A DNA stretch of 64,000 nucleotides from Acinetobacter nosocomialis (GTDB lineage Bacteria; Pseudomonadota; Gammaproteobacteria; Pseudomonadales; Moraxellaceae): NCBI GenBank assembly GCA_025736915.1, contig CP107049.1:1364001-1428000 (forward strand), given 5' to 3'. The notes beneath the pieces were generated by a model. It worked only from the letters and a program-made list of their open reading frames with translations, was not told where the DNA came from and did no database searches. Shown in pieces: positions 55,230 through 64,000 of the stretch. The translations under genes and the position numbers were made by a program. Each line of letters starts with the position of its first letter. Within the stretch, counting starts at the first letter, position 1.

Positions 55230-55338
55230 AAGAGAAATTGCAGAAACAAACTAACTTCAGTTAGGATTTTTAGTAGAAAGTATCAGACACTTTACTTCAT
55301 CATATATTATCAAAATTTCTTAAAAATTAGCCTAACAA

Positions 55339-55369
55339 AAAACCCCTAAGCCGTTAGCTTAGGGGTTTT
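55339..55369 (-). terminator. Terminator of the tRNA-Leu transcript
   Basis: AAAACCCCTAAG and CTTAGGGGTTTT are perfect 12-bp arms with a 7-nt loop, just downstream of the tRNA on the minus strand; it could also stop the plus-strand ProQ transcript. Confidence 0.85.
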
Positions 55370-55393
55370 CGTAGAATCTTACGATTCTGAATA

Positions 55394-55480
55394 TGGTCCC
55401 GAGGGTCGGACTCGAACCGACACGTCATCTCTGACAGCGGATTTTGAGTCCGCCGCGTCTACCAATTTCACCACCTCGGG
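55394..55480 (-). tRNA. tRNA-Leu(CAA)
   Basis: On the minus strand the acceptor is CCCGAGG with CCTCGGG, discriminator A and encoded CCA. The D-arm GTGAAATTGGTAGAC is type II leucine. The anticodon stem-loop GCGGA-CTCAAAA-TCCGC gives anticodon CAA, reading UUG. A long variable arm and TTCGAGTCC T-loop follow. It is 87 nt with CCA. tRNA genes are common integration sites, but no attachment repeat was found around the neighbouring cassette. Confidence 0.95.
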
Positions 55481-55662
55481 AGAGGAAGTATGTTTGTGTT
55501 GCGTATATTAGCGCGTTTGTAAAACTTGTCAAACCCTAAGTGAATATTATCGTTCACTTTTAGATCATTTAAACATTTTTCATGATTTAGGTCAGAAGCA
55601 CAGCCATAAAAAAGCGAAAAAGTTTATACTAGACCCAATTTTTGCGGTGTTTTTTCCTAAAT

Positions 55663-56700
55663 ATGCAACTGTCTGACTTTTCCTTTGAATTACCCGATGA
55701 ACTTATTGCCCGTTACCCTCTCGAATCACGTAGTGCTTCACGTTTATTGCATTTAGACGCAAAGGGTCAATATCACGATCACATGTTCACAGATATTATC
55801 GATCTGTTTGAAGAAGGTGATTTGTTGGTACTCAACGATACCAAAGTAATGAAAGCTCGTCTAAAAGGAAAACGTGCCACAGGTGGTGCTATTGAAATTT
55901 TGGTTGAGCGTATGCTGAACCACACCACAGCGTATTGCCATATTAAAGCGAGTAACTCGCCTAAAGCAGGGGCTGAGCTTTTTGTCGGTGCAAGTAATAT
56001 TCCTGTGATTGTGCGTGGCCGTCACGAAAACTTATTTGTAGTTGAGTTTTCACAGCCAATTTTACCTGTACTTGAGCAATATGGTCAGTTACCTATTCCG
56101 CCTTACTTTAACCGTGAAGCAGAAGAAATTGACACTGAACGCTATCAAACGGTTTTCCATAACCCAGAAAAAATTGCCAGTGTGGCTGCACCAACTGCAA
56201 GCTTGCATTTTGACGAAGAGTTGTTAGCAAAGTTAGATCAAAAAGGTGTTAAGAAAACGTTTGTGACTCTTCACGTTGGTGCAGGTACTTTTATGCCTGT
56301 ACGCACTGACGACATTACTAATCATGTCATGCACAGTGAATGGTGTGATGTTCCTCAAGAAACCATTGATTTAATTTTGGCGACTAAAGCACGTGGCAAT
56401 AAAGTAATTGCTGTTGGTACAACTGCGACACGTGCCTTAGAAAGTGCAGCCCAAGCACATGGCGGAAAAATCGCAGCGTGGAATGGTGATACGCAAATCT
56501 TTATTTATCCGGGTTATGAGTTCTGTATTGTAGATCGTTTAATTACTAACTTCCATTTACCTGAGTCTACCCTGCTCATGTTAGTTTCAGCATTATCGAA
56601 TCGAGATAATATTTTGGCTGCTTACGAACATGCAGTTAAAGACCGCTATCGCTTCTTTAGTTATGGCGATGCAATGCTGATTGATAAATTAGAAGTTTAA
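55663..56700 (+). CDS. queA: S-adenosylmethionine:tRNA ribosyltransferase-isomerase
   Basis: 345 aa from ATG 55663; the frame also opens at TTG 55642. It transfers and isomerises the ribosyl of SAM onto preQ1 in tRNA, making epoxyqueuosine. [50 protein letters not shown] and [10 protein letters not shown] are family motifs. It is near tgt in the window (4 kb away), which catalyses the previous step of queuosine synthesis. Confidence 0.96.
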   Translation: MQLSDFSFELPDELIARYPLESRSASRLLHLDAKGQYHDHMFTDIIDLFEEGDLLVLNDTKVMKARLKGKRATGGAIEILVERMLNHTTAYCHIKASNSPKAGAELFVGASNIPVIVRGRHENLFVVEFSQPILPVLEQYGQLPIPPYFNREAEEIDTERYQTVFHNPEKIASVAAPTASLHFDEELLAKLDQKGVKKTFVTLHVGAGTFMPVRTDDITNHVMHSEWCDVPQETIDLILATKARGNKVIAVGTTATRALESAAQAHGGKIAAWNGDTQIFIYPGYEFCIVDRLITNFHLPESTLLMLVSALSNRDNILAAYEHAVKDRYRFFSYGDAMLIDKLEV

Positions 56701-56707
56701 AAATTAA

Positions 56708-56750
56708 AGCTGGGTAAACCTTATAAGTTAATTCGAGGTTTAACCCAGCT
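56708..56750 (+). terminator. Hairpin after queA
   Basis: AGCTGGGTAAACC and GGTTTAACCCAGCT form a 13-bp bulged stem around a 16-nt loop. No T-run follows closely, so it may be a weak terminator or an mRNA-stabilising hairpin. Confidence 0.5.
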
Positions 56751-56784
56751 GATCTAGATACTATTTTAATTAATAAAAAAATTT

Positions 56785-57786
56785 ATGAATCCTATCTTCC
56801 AGAAAGTTCGAAATACTTTTGATAATCAAAATACGCACAACAAAATTACTTTAAAAAATATTGAAGCGTTAAGAAATTTACTTAATCAGGAATTACCACC
56901 TGAGTTGCTTATTCATTCATTAAAGAATTGGACAGGTACACAACAGCTTGATATACAAAATTATATTTTTTGGAATGCTACAATCTTTGCCTTAGTTTGT
57001 ATGGCTTTAGGCTTTTTTATTTCGATCTATTTCTTCCCTTTTGCGATTCTTGCGATCTTTTATGGCTTTCATCATAGAGCATCGACTGCCGAACTTAATT
57101 GTCTGCTTCAAGATATCCAAACTTATTATTATGAACATAAATATAATTTTAAATTTGCAACCGAAGATAATTTGCCGGAACAAGGCACACCTGCTTCAGT
57201 TTTTCCATTATTTAAGTTAGGTAATCAACAAAATTCCGTCCTAATAGCAATACACGGCAAGTGGCAAGTAAGAGAAACAACTCATCCCTATAAAATTTTT
57301 AGATATCATTATATCAATCGAGAGATGGCCTATAACTCAAAAGGCAGTTGGGAACTTAAAGATGTTAGCTATGATTTATACGGTGTCATTTTAGAGAGTT
57401 TTCCAGTTCGCGGAGTCAGCATTTCAAGTCAACAGCAAAAGGCTTGCCGCTTAGGAGTAGCTTGGGAATCAAGTGATATTCGTTTTAATCAAAAATACCA
57501 ACAAAGTGGAATTAATGAGTTGGACTTAGTAAAATTTCTAAGCCCTGACCGTTTGTTATTATTAGAAAAAATGTTGGAAAATTTTCCGGGGGACTTCTAT
57601 GTACACCCTGAAACGTCTGCATTATGTTGGCTCTGTAATGTAAATCTTTTACGTCAGCAAAGTTTATATGGCACTAGTGTACGTGAGCTTGCTGAATGTC
57701 TAGAAACACTTTCAATGCCAGAGTTTGAGCAGTTTGCAAATATATTGCAGCATTTCATTGATGAAACTCAAATTCCGAAGTCATAA
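56785..57786 (+). CDS. Two-helix membrane protein, paralogue 1
   Basis: 333 aa. Helices near residues 62-79 and 80-93 (ATIFALVCMALGFFISIYFFP, FAILAIFYGF) form a hairpin in the membrane; the rest is cytoplasmic. The C-terminal LSPDRLLLLEKMLENFPGDFYVHPE and SMPEFEQFANILQHFID are shared with the next gene. The pattern suggests a DUF3137-type protein, though I am not certain. It precedes the paralogue and lemA on the same strand. Confidence 0.65.
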   Translation: MNPIFQKVRNTFDNQNTHNKITLKNIEALRNLLNQELPPELLIHSLKNWTGTQQLDIQNYIFWNATIFALVCMALGFFISIYFFPFAILAIFYGFHHRASTAELNCLLQDIQTYYYEHKYNFKFATEDNLPEQGTPASVFPLFKLGNQQNSVLIAIHGKWQVRETTHPYKIFRYHYINREMAYNSKGSWELKDVSYDLYGVILESFPVRGVSISSQQQKACRLGVAWESSDIRFNQKYQQSGINELDLVKFLSPDRLLLLEKMLENFPGDFYVHPETSALCWLCNVNLLRQQSLYGTSVRELAECLETLSMPEFEQFANILQHFIDETQIPKS

Positions 57787-57882
57787 AAGTAATTATTTAT
57801 TTAAAACTTATTTCTATTTATCTCTTTCAATTTAAAAGATAATCTAGGCTTAGCACTTTATGATAATCAACTCATTACTTTC

Positions 57883-58911
57883 ATGCCAATTGATACCGTA
57901 CAACAAGCACTTCATATAAGACGTAAAAAAAATACACAGGTCTTTCGTAATATTGCTCGACTTTGGGACGCAGGACAAAAGTCACAAACAGATCAAGAGC
58001 TCTTAAATGCGTTACATCCATGGCGTGAAGATCATAACCTTCGTTTTGTTAATGTATTGCCGTATTTATTAGGTATTTGCAGTATTACGACGCTATTATT
58101 TGGATACTTTTTTCATCCTCATATTCAATATATTTGGAGTCTCTTATGGGCATTTTTAACTGGTTTCTTGGCCTACTTGCTCTATGAACCGCAAAAGCCT
58201 CTAACCGAAGTTATTCACTATTTAGAACAGCGTATGACTGCTTTACGTTATGGCCTGCAGTTTCAGCAGTTACCAGCTTATCTTCCAATTCAAGCCCAAC
58301 CCATTTTAGTCTTAAGCAGACTAAAACAATATTTCCCATTGTTTAATCGAGGCAATGAAGCTAATGAAATTACTGAGTTTGCTTCAGTGACATGGAATGA
58401 TGGTATTACAGATCATCAAGTCCTGCTATTTAAATACCACTATGTAAATAATTTACCTATTCTTCAAGATCAAAACAGCGATAAAAAAATAGTAAAAGAG
58501 ATTCATAAAGACTTATGGGGCGCTTTTATTTTTCAAATGCCAGCCTTAGGTATTGCTGTAAGTAATCAGCGTTCTCGCTTTTTTGCACCGTACTTAAGCG
58601 AATGGCAAAGTACTGACATTCTGATTAACCAAGAGCTCAATATCTTCGGTACTGACCAGCACCAGTTAGCTAAAGAAATTAGTCCAAGTTTAACTTTAAA
58701 ACTTCATGATTTTTTTCAACATTTTAAAGGTGATTTAATTTATCATCATGAAGAGCAAATATTATGTTATCTCGGTGAGCAAGATCTTTTTCAAACCACC
58801 AGCAAACGTAGTGAAATTCATGATATTCCAGCATTACGTGGACATTTACGTACCATGACCATGCCGCAATATGAAAAATTTCAGCAATTCATGCTTAATT
58901 TAATTAAATAA
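57883..58911 (+). CDS. Two-helix membrane protein, paralogue 2
   Basis: 342 aa, paralogue of the preceding gene. The membrane hairpin (FVNVLPYLLGICSITTLLFGYFF, YIWSLLWAFLTGFLAYLLYE) is near residues 55-105. The C-terminal ISPSLTLKLHDFFQHFKGDL and TMPQYEKFQQFMLNLIK align with paralogue 1. It starts at ATG 57883, 96 bp after that gene, and is followed 84 bp later by lemA. DUF3137-like annotation is tentative. These genes probably form one unit with lemA. Confidence 0.65.
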   Translation: MPIDTVQQALHIRRKKNTQVFRNIARLWDAGQKSQTDQELLNALHPWREDHNLRFVNVLPYLLGICSITTLLFGYFFHPHIQYIWSLLWAFLTGFLAYLLYEPQKPLTEVIHYLEQRMTALRYGLQFQQLPAYLPIQAQPILVLSRLKQYFPLFNRGNEANEITEFASVTWNDGITDHQVLLFKYHYVNNLPILQDQNSDKKIVKEIHKDLWGAFIFQMPALGIAVSNQRSRFFAPYLSEWQSTDILINQELNIFGTDQHQLAKEISPSLTLKLHDFFQHFKGDLIYHHEEQILCYLGEQDLFQTTSKRSEIHDIPALRGHLRTMTMPQYEKFQQFMLNLIK

Positions 58912-58995
58912 ATCTCTCGTAGTGCCGAACTAGCAACTTATAAACAATAAGAAGTTAAAAGGTTCAATGAGAGAATAAAAATAAGAGGAGTGAAA

Positions 58996-59565
58996 ATGAA
59001 AGGCTTATTCATTTTCTTGGGGATTTTCGTCGTACTGATTGCGTGGGGCATCCACATTCGTAACAACATAGTCCGTTATTTTAATGCGACCAAGCGCGCT
59101 TGGGCTGAGGTTGCAAATTTCGAACGCCAAAAAGTAAAAACACTTGAAGCACTAGAAAGCACACTCAATCAATATACTCAGTTTGAAAAATCGACTTTAG
59201 AAAAAGTGACTGCTTTACGTCAGCAAATTCTCAGTTTAAATGTCGATCATACTGATATTGCTCAATTACAGCAGATTGAAAAAATGAGCAAAGAGCTGAT
59301 CCGTAGCCTAAATGTCGTGGTTGAAAACTATCCTGAACTAAAAGCAGATACGCTCTATAGCAAAATGATGGATGATATTCAGGAACAAAACGAAAATGTT
59401 GGCGCTGCTATCAGCATTTTTAACCGCAATGTTGAAGTATTTAACAACCAGATTGAAGTATTCCCAAACAACCTAATTAATACGATGACTTTATCTAAAA
59501 AAGCAATTCGTCCTTTCCGCGATAATTTGGCTACAGACAATTTTGACTACAAACCTAACTTTTAG
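58996..59565 (+). CDS. lemA: LemA family protein
   Basis: 189 aa from ATG 58996 with AGAGGAG at 5-nt spacing; the in-frame GTG 58990 overlaps that site and is rejected. One N-terminal membrane helix (LFIFLGIFVVLIAWGIHI), then a long helical bundle with RYFNATKRAWAEVANFERQK, ENVGAAISIFNRNVEVFNNQIEVFPNN matching LemA. Function is not well known; LemA proteins often sit next to membrane proteins such as the two upstream. Confidence 0.87.
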   Translation: MKGLFIFLGIFVVLIAWGIHIRNNIVRYFNATKRAWAEVANFERQKVKTLEALESTLNQYTQFEKSTLEKVTALRQQILSLNVDHTDIAQLQQIEKMSKELIRSLNVVVENYPELKADTLYSKMMDDIQEQNENVGAAISIFNRNVEVFNNQIEVFPNNLINTMTLSKKAIRPFRDNLATDNFDYKPNF

Positions 59566-59578
59566 TCTAAATAAAAAA

Positions 59579-59610
59579 ATGGTCATTCAATCAAAAAAAA
59601 TGACCTATTT
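59579..59610 (+). terminator. Weak hairpin after lemA
   Basis: GGTCATT (59581-59587) and AATGACC (59599-59605) form a short stem with a T/A-rich tail. Confidence 0.5.
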
Positions 59611-59657
59611 TATAGCCAGCTACATTTAGTAGTAGAACTACTTGGCAGAATCAAGGA

Positions 59658-59686
59658 AAATAGCCCTCTTATTTTTAGGGCTATTT
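59658..59686. terminator. Terminator-like hairpin in the lemA-tgt gap
   Basis: AAATAGCCCT and AGGGCTATTT are perfect 10-bp arms with a 9-nt loop. A second stem after the one at 59579, so the lemA unit ends with tandem hairpins. Confidence 0.7.
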
Positions 59687-59809
59687 CTGTTTTTAAATTG
59701 GTCTTCCTGTTTAAAAAATCATCATGTTATAGCCCTTATTTAGCAGCGAACTGTTTTTTCGCCCTTGCACTGCCCTACGGTATTGCTTGCTATTGTTCAG
59801 GATTTTTAG

Positions 59810-60943
<1,134 letters not shown>

Positions 60944-61041
60944 GCGAGATTTGCGCTCAACCGCAAGACAAGGTAAATTGCAAAACGAATTAGGATTATG
61001 TCAGGTATCTGACTCATATTTTTTAACTTTAGGAAATTAAA

Positions 61042-61371
61042 ATGAGCTTGTTCATTTCTACTGCACATGCAGCTCCAGCAGCAGCCCAAAGCCCGGGTCT
61101 TTTGCCAAACATTTTGATGATTGTTGTATTCGTTGCAATCTTCTATTTCTTAATCTGGCGCCCTCAAGCAAAACGCGCAAAAGAACACCGTTCTTTAATC
61201 GAAAGCTTAGGTGTAGGTAGCGAAGTTGTTTTTGCTGGTGGTTTAATGGGCAAAGTAACCAAACTTGAAGGTGACTATGCGGTTGTTGAACTTAACCGTG
61301 GTGTAGAAGTAAAAATTCAGCGTGCCAGCGTAATTTCTGTATTACCTGAAGGCACTCTAAATAACCTTTAA
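61042..61371 (+). CDS. yajC: Preprotein translocase subunit YajC
   Basis: 109 aa. One N-terminal membrane helix (LLPNILMIVVFVAIFYFLIWRPQ) followed by the conserved QAKRAKEHRSLIESLGVGSEVVFAGGLMGKVTKL. It joins SecDF and YidC in the accessory translocase complex. A strong promoter is not obvious; it is 98 nt after tgt. A hairpin separates it from secD. Confidence 0.95.
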   Translation: MSLFISTAHAAPAAAQSPGLLPNILMIVVFVAIFYFLIWRPQAKRAKEHRSLIESLGVGSEVVFAGGLMGKVTKLEGDYAVVELNRGVEVKIQRASVISVLPEGTLNNL

Positions 61372-61380
61372 TCATAAAAC

Positions 61381-61405
61381 AGTCGTGCTTTAGCACGGCT
61401 TTTTC
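61381..61405 (+). terminator. Hairpin between yajC and secD
   Basis: AGTCGTGCT and AGCACGGCT arms (one G-U pair) with TTTTT after. It resembles a terminator, yet secD usually follows in the same operon, so it may set the yajC:secDF ratio. Confidence 0.65.
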
Positions 61406-61422
61406 ATTTAAGAAGAAAGCGA

Positions 61423-63324
61423 ATGCGTTACCCTGCATGGAAATATTTACTGATTCTGGTTGTTCTGGTAGTCAGTACATTATACGCACTGCCTAGTCTA
61501 TATCCGGATGAGCCCGCAGTTCAAATTTCCGGTGCCAAAGCTGGTACCCAAATTGATCAAAGTGTGGTGCAAAAAGCAGAGCAAATTTTAAAAACAGCAA
61601 ATATTGCGAGCCACGATAATACTTTTACAAATAATGCTGCACTCTTGCGTGTCAGCTCTTCTGAAGCGCAGTTAAAAGCAAAAGAAGTATTACGCCGTGA
61701 CTTAGGTGATCAATATGTTGTTGCCCTAAACCTTGCACCAACTACACCAGAATGGTTGCAAAAAATTGGGGCTAAACCAATGAAACTTGGTTTGGACTTA
61801 CGTGGTGGTGTCCACTTCCTGCTAGAAGTAGATATGGACAAAGCCATTTCCCAACGTATGGAAACCTCTGCCACTGATTTGCGTCGTCAGTTCCGTGAAA
61901 ACAAAATTAAATTTAACAACCTTGCGTTAAATAATAATGTGATCACTGTTCAATTTGCTGACAACGCTGATCGTGATGCAGCAATGGATTTTTTACGCCG
62001 TAATGGTAATGAATATACCCAACAGGCATTAGCGAGCGCGACAGGTTCTACCTTAAAACTCTCTTATACCGATGTACGTCGTCAAGAAATTCAGGCATAT
62101 GCAGTCAATCAGAACTTAACAACACTACGTAACCGTATTAACGAACTTGGTGTTGCAGAAGCATTGGTACAAAGTCAGGGTAGCAACCGTATTGTCGTTG
62201 AATTACCGGGTGTTCAAGATACAGCAGAAGCTAAACGTGTTTTAGGCCGTACTGCTAACCTCGAATTCCGTTTGGTATCTGACTTAAATGATCAATATAT
62301 TGACCCATATACGGGTAAATATAACGGTCAACCTTTACCTCCGGGTACAGAAGTTTTTGCTTATCAATCTTTAGATAGCGGTCGTCAACTTTTGTTGCAA
62401 CGTAACCGTATCTTGACTGGTGAACGTGTTCAAAATGCGAGCTCTGGCTTTAGCCAAGACTCTGGCGGTGCCGAAGTAAATATTACGCTCGACAGTGCTG
62501 GTGGTAAGCTCATGTCAGATGCAACCCGTAATGCTGTTGGTAAACGCATGGCGGTATTGTTCATCGAAAACAAGCAAAAGATTAGCTACGTTACAGATCC
62601 AAAAACTGGTGCTCAAACAGAAGTTCGTACGCCATATACAGAGTCTGTCGTAATTAACGCTGCAACAGTTCAAGCTGTTTTAGGTTCAACTTTCCGTATT
62701 ACTGGGTTAAGTTCTCCTCAAGAAGCATCTGAACTTGCATTAATGCTGCGTGCTGGTGCTTTAGCTGCGCCAATGTACTTCGTTGAAGAACGTGTTGTTG
62801 GTCCAAGCCTTGGTCAAGAAAACATTGATAAAGGTGTACTCTCAACTCAAATCGGTTTCTTACTTGTTGCAATCTGGATGGTCGTGTTCTTCCGCGTATT
62901 CGGTTTAATTGCGAACTTTGCACTTGTATTTAACTTGGCAATGATTTTAACCGTGATGTCTTGGATAGGAGCTTCCCTCACCTTACCGGGTATTGCGGGT
63001 ATCGTTATTACCATTGGTATGGCGGTCGATGCCAACGTACTGATATGTGAGCGTATTCGAGAGGAAATGCTCTGGGGTGCCTCACCCAAGCAGGCCATTG
63101 TGGCAGGTTATGATCGAGCCTATAACACCATTTTTGACTCGAACTTAACCACGTTCCTCGTTGCATTCATTCTGTTTGCAATTGGTACGGGCCCAATTAA
63201 AGGTTTCGCCGTAACATTAATGATTGGTATTGTATGTTCGATGTTTACTGCAATTACAGTAACACGTGCAATCGTACAGCTCATTTATGGTAAACGCCGT
63301 AATTTGAAAAAGTTGAGCATTTAA
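61423..63324 (+). CDS. secD: Protein translocase subunit SecD
   Basis: 633 aa. Six membrane helices with a large periplasmic P1 domain. KLGLDLRGGVHFLLEVDMD and RTANLEFRLV are in P1; the C-terminal RND-type core holds GIVITIGMAVDANVLICERIREE with the Asp needed for proton coupling. SecD with SecF pulls exported proteins across the membrane. It starts at ATG 61423 and is followed by secF. Confidence 0.97.
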   Translation: MRYPAWKYLLILVVLVVSTLYALPSLYPDEPAVQISGAKAGTQIDQSVVQKAEQILKTANIASHDNTFTNNAALLRVSSSEAQLKAKEVLRRDLGDQYVVALNLAPTTPEWLQKIGAKPMKLGLDLRGGVHFLLEVDMDKAISQRMETSATDLRRQFRENKIKFNNLALNNNVITVQFADNADRDAAMDFLRRNGNEYTQQALASATGSTLKLSYTDVRRQEIQAYAVNQNLTTLRNRINELGVAEALVQSQGSNRIVVELPGVQDTAEAKRVLGRTANLEFRLVSDLNDQYIDPYTGKYNGQPLPPGTEVFAYQSLDSGRQLLLQRNRILTGERVQNASSGFSQDSGGAEVNITLDSAGGKLMSDATRNAVGKRMAVLFIENKQKISYVTDPKTGAQTEVRTPYTESVVINAATVQAVLGSTFRITGLSSPQEASELALMLRAGALAAPMYFVEERVVGPSLGQENIDKGVLSTQIGFLLVAIWMVVFFRVFGLIANFALVFNLAMILTVMSWIGASLTLPGIAGIVITIGMAVDANVLICERIREEMLWGASPKQAIVAGYDRAYNTIFDSNLTTFLVAFILFAIGTGPIKGFAVTLMIGIVCSMFTAITVTRAIVQLIYGKRRNLKKLSI

Positions 63325-63335
63325 GGAGATCTATG

Positions 63336-64000
63336 ATGACTAAAGTGACTCAACAGCCTTCAAAACAATATGGTCGTCCGGATGATGCAAAAATCATCCC
63401 GTTCATGAAGATTGCTAAACCAGCAGCAATCTTCTCGATCCTTATTACTTTAGCGAGTATTTTCTTTATCGCGACTAAAGGTCTTAACTTAGGTTTGGAC
63501 TTTACAGGTGGTGTTTCTGCCGAGCTTAACTATGCGCAACCAGCAAATCAGTCTGAAGTTATTCAGGCACTCGACAAAGCTGGTTTTAAAGATGCGGTAG
63601 TACAAACGCTAGGTAGTAATAAAGACTTACTCGTGCGTATGCCGGTACAAGAAGTTAAGGTTGAAGATCTTAATAACGCGATTACCAAAGCTGTGCAATT
63701 ACCAAATAACGCTGCCGAAGTTCATAAAGTGGACTCTGTCGGCGGTCAGGTTGGTAATGAGCTTTATGTTCGTTCGGCTGGAGCGGTTGCTCTTGCGCTT
63801 ATATTAATGTTGATCTACGTGACCATTCGCTTTGAGTTTAAACTCGCGATGGGTGCGGTAATGTCTTTATTCCATGACATCATCATTATTATTGGTGCAT
63901 TTGCATTATTCCAATGGCCATTTGACCTTACCGTATTAGCTGCGGTACTCGCGGTGATTGGCTTCTCGCTTAACGATAACATCGTTGTTTCAGACCGTAT
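63336..64000 (+). CDS. secF: Protein translocase subunit SecF, partial
   Basis: The gene runs off the window after about 221 residues. ATG 63336 is preferred: AAGGAG at 63323-63328 leaves 7 nt; ATG 63333 leaves 4. It reads MTKVTQQPSKQYGRPDDAKI, TM1 (AIFSILITLASIFFIA), the SecF motif GLNLGLDFTGGVSAELNY, and TM2-TM3 with LFHDIIIIIGAF; VIGFSLNDNIVVSDR ends the visible part, including the conserved Asp. It forms an operon with secD. Confidence 0.96.
   Translation, partial: MTKVTQQPSKQYGRPDDAKIIPFMKIAKPAAIFSILITLASIFFIATKGLNLGLDFTGGVSAELNYAQPANQSEVIQALDKAGFKDAVVQTLGSNKDLLVRMPVQEVKVEDLNNAITKAVQLPNNAAEVHKVDSVGGQVGNELYVRSAGAVALALILMLIYVTIRFEFKLAMGAVMSLFHDIIIIIGAFALFQWPFDLTVLAAVLAVIGFSLNDNIVVSDR

Noticed and set aside
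51141..55480. Prophage or integrative element with integrase
   Set aside because: No integrase, transposase, phage structural gene or attachment repeat was seen in the window.

Overview
The window reads as a stretch of Acinetobacter chromosome, most likely Acinetobacter baumannii or a close relative of that complex. This rests on recognition of gene order and protein sequence, not a search. The DNA is AT-rich. An outer-core lipooligosaccharide cluster lies between aspS and ilvE, the baeSR pair has Acinetobacter-type sequence, and accD-folC are translationally coupled to trpA.

Layout. 1-330: a 44-bp tandem repeat ending in a plus-strand terminator. 0.4-5.9 kb: a lactonase-like metallo-hydrolase and a lipoprotein phosphatase, then a coupled minus-strand operon trpA-accD-folC-SPOR protein. 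6-12.2 kb: an AraC regulator divergent from a metal-dependent hydrolase, DUF2804 and DUF1543 proteins, and trpF-trpB. 12.3-15.1 kb: a B12 module (promoter, cobalamin riboswitch, btuB-like receptor, terminator, PduO-type adenosyltransferase). 15.1-20 kb: GDPD, META lipoprotein, fatty acid desaturase, SelO and an L,D-transpeptidase. 20-22.9 kb: baeR-baeS with a divergent small lipoprotein. 23-27 kb: two large acyl-CoA dehydrogenase paralogues. 27-33.3 kb: PsiE-like, RcnB-like, phospholipase D, a znuD-like zinc receptor with a probable Zur box, and a DUF4184 protein. 33.4-35.3 kb: aspS. 35.3-45.6 kb: the LOS outer-core locus (stealth-type phosphotransferase, several glycosyltransferases, a polysaccharide deacetylase, a beta-propeller glycosyl hydrolase-like protein, a phosphoethanolamine-transferase-like protein and an ELM1-family protein). 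45.7-50.7 kb: ilvE, glnE and a soluble histidine kinase.

51.1-54.8 kb is the most unusual part: an AT-rich minus-strand accessory cassette next to a ProQ/FinO gene and tRNA-Leu(CAA). It holds two membrane proteins that share a coiled-coil/two-helix/YFG-motif architecture, the truncated N-terminus of an SRAP (YedK-type) gene, and a secreted protein with a phospholipase A2 His-Asp motif. This is the best candidate for an undescribed system, although no function can be assigned from sequence alone.

55.6-64 kb returns to core genome: queA, two paralogous two-helix membrane proteins followed by lemA, then tgt, yajC, secD and the start of secF, which runs off the window. Most gene ends carry clear intrinsic terminators, many of them bidirectional between convergent genes. 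Several annotated starts differ from the longest ORF because a Shine-Dalgarno sequence, riboswitch or terminator decides the start.
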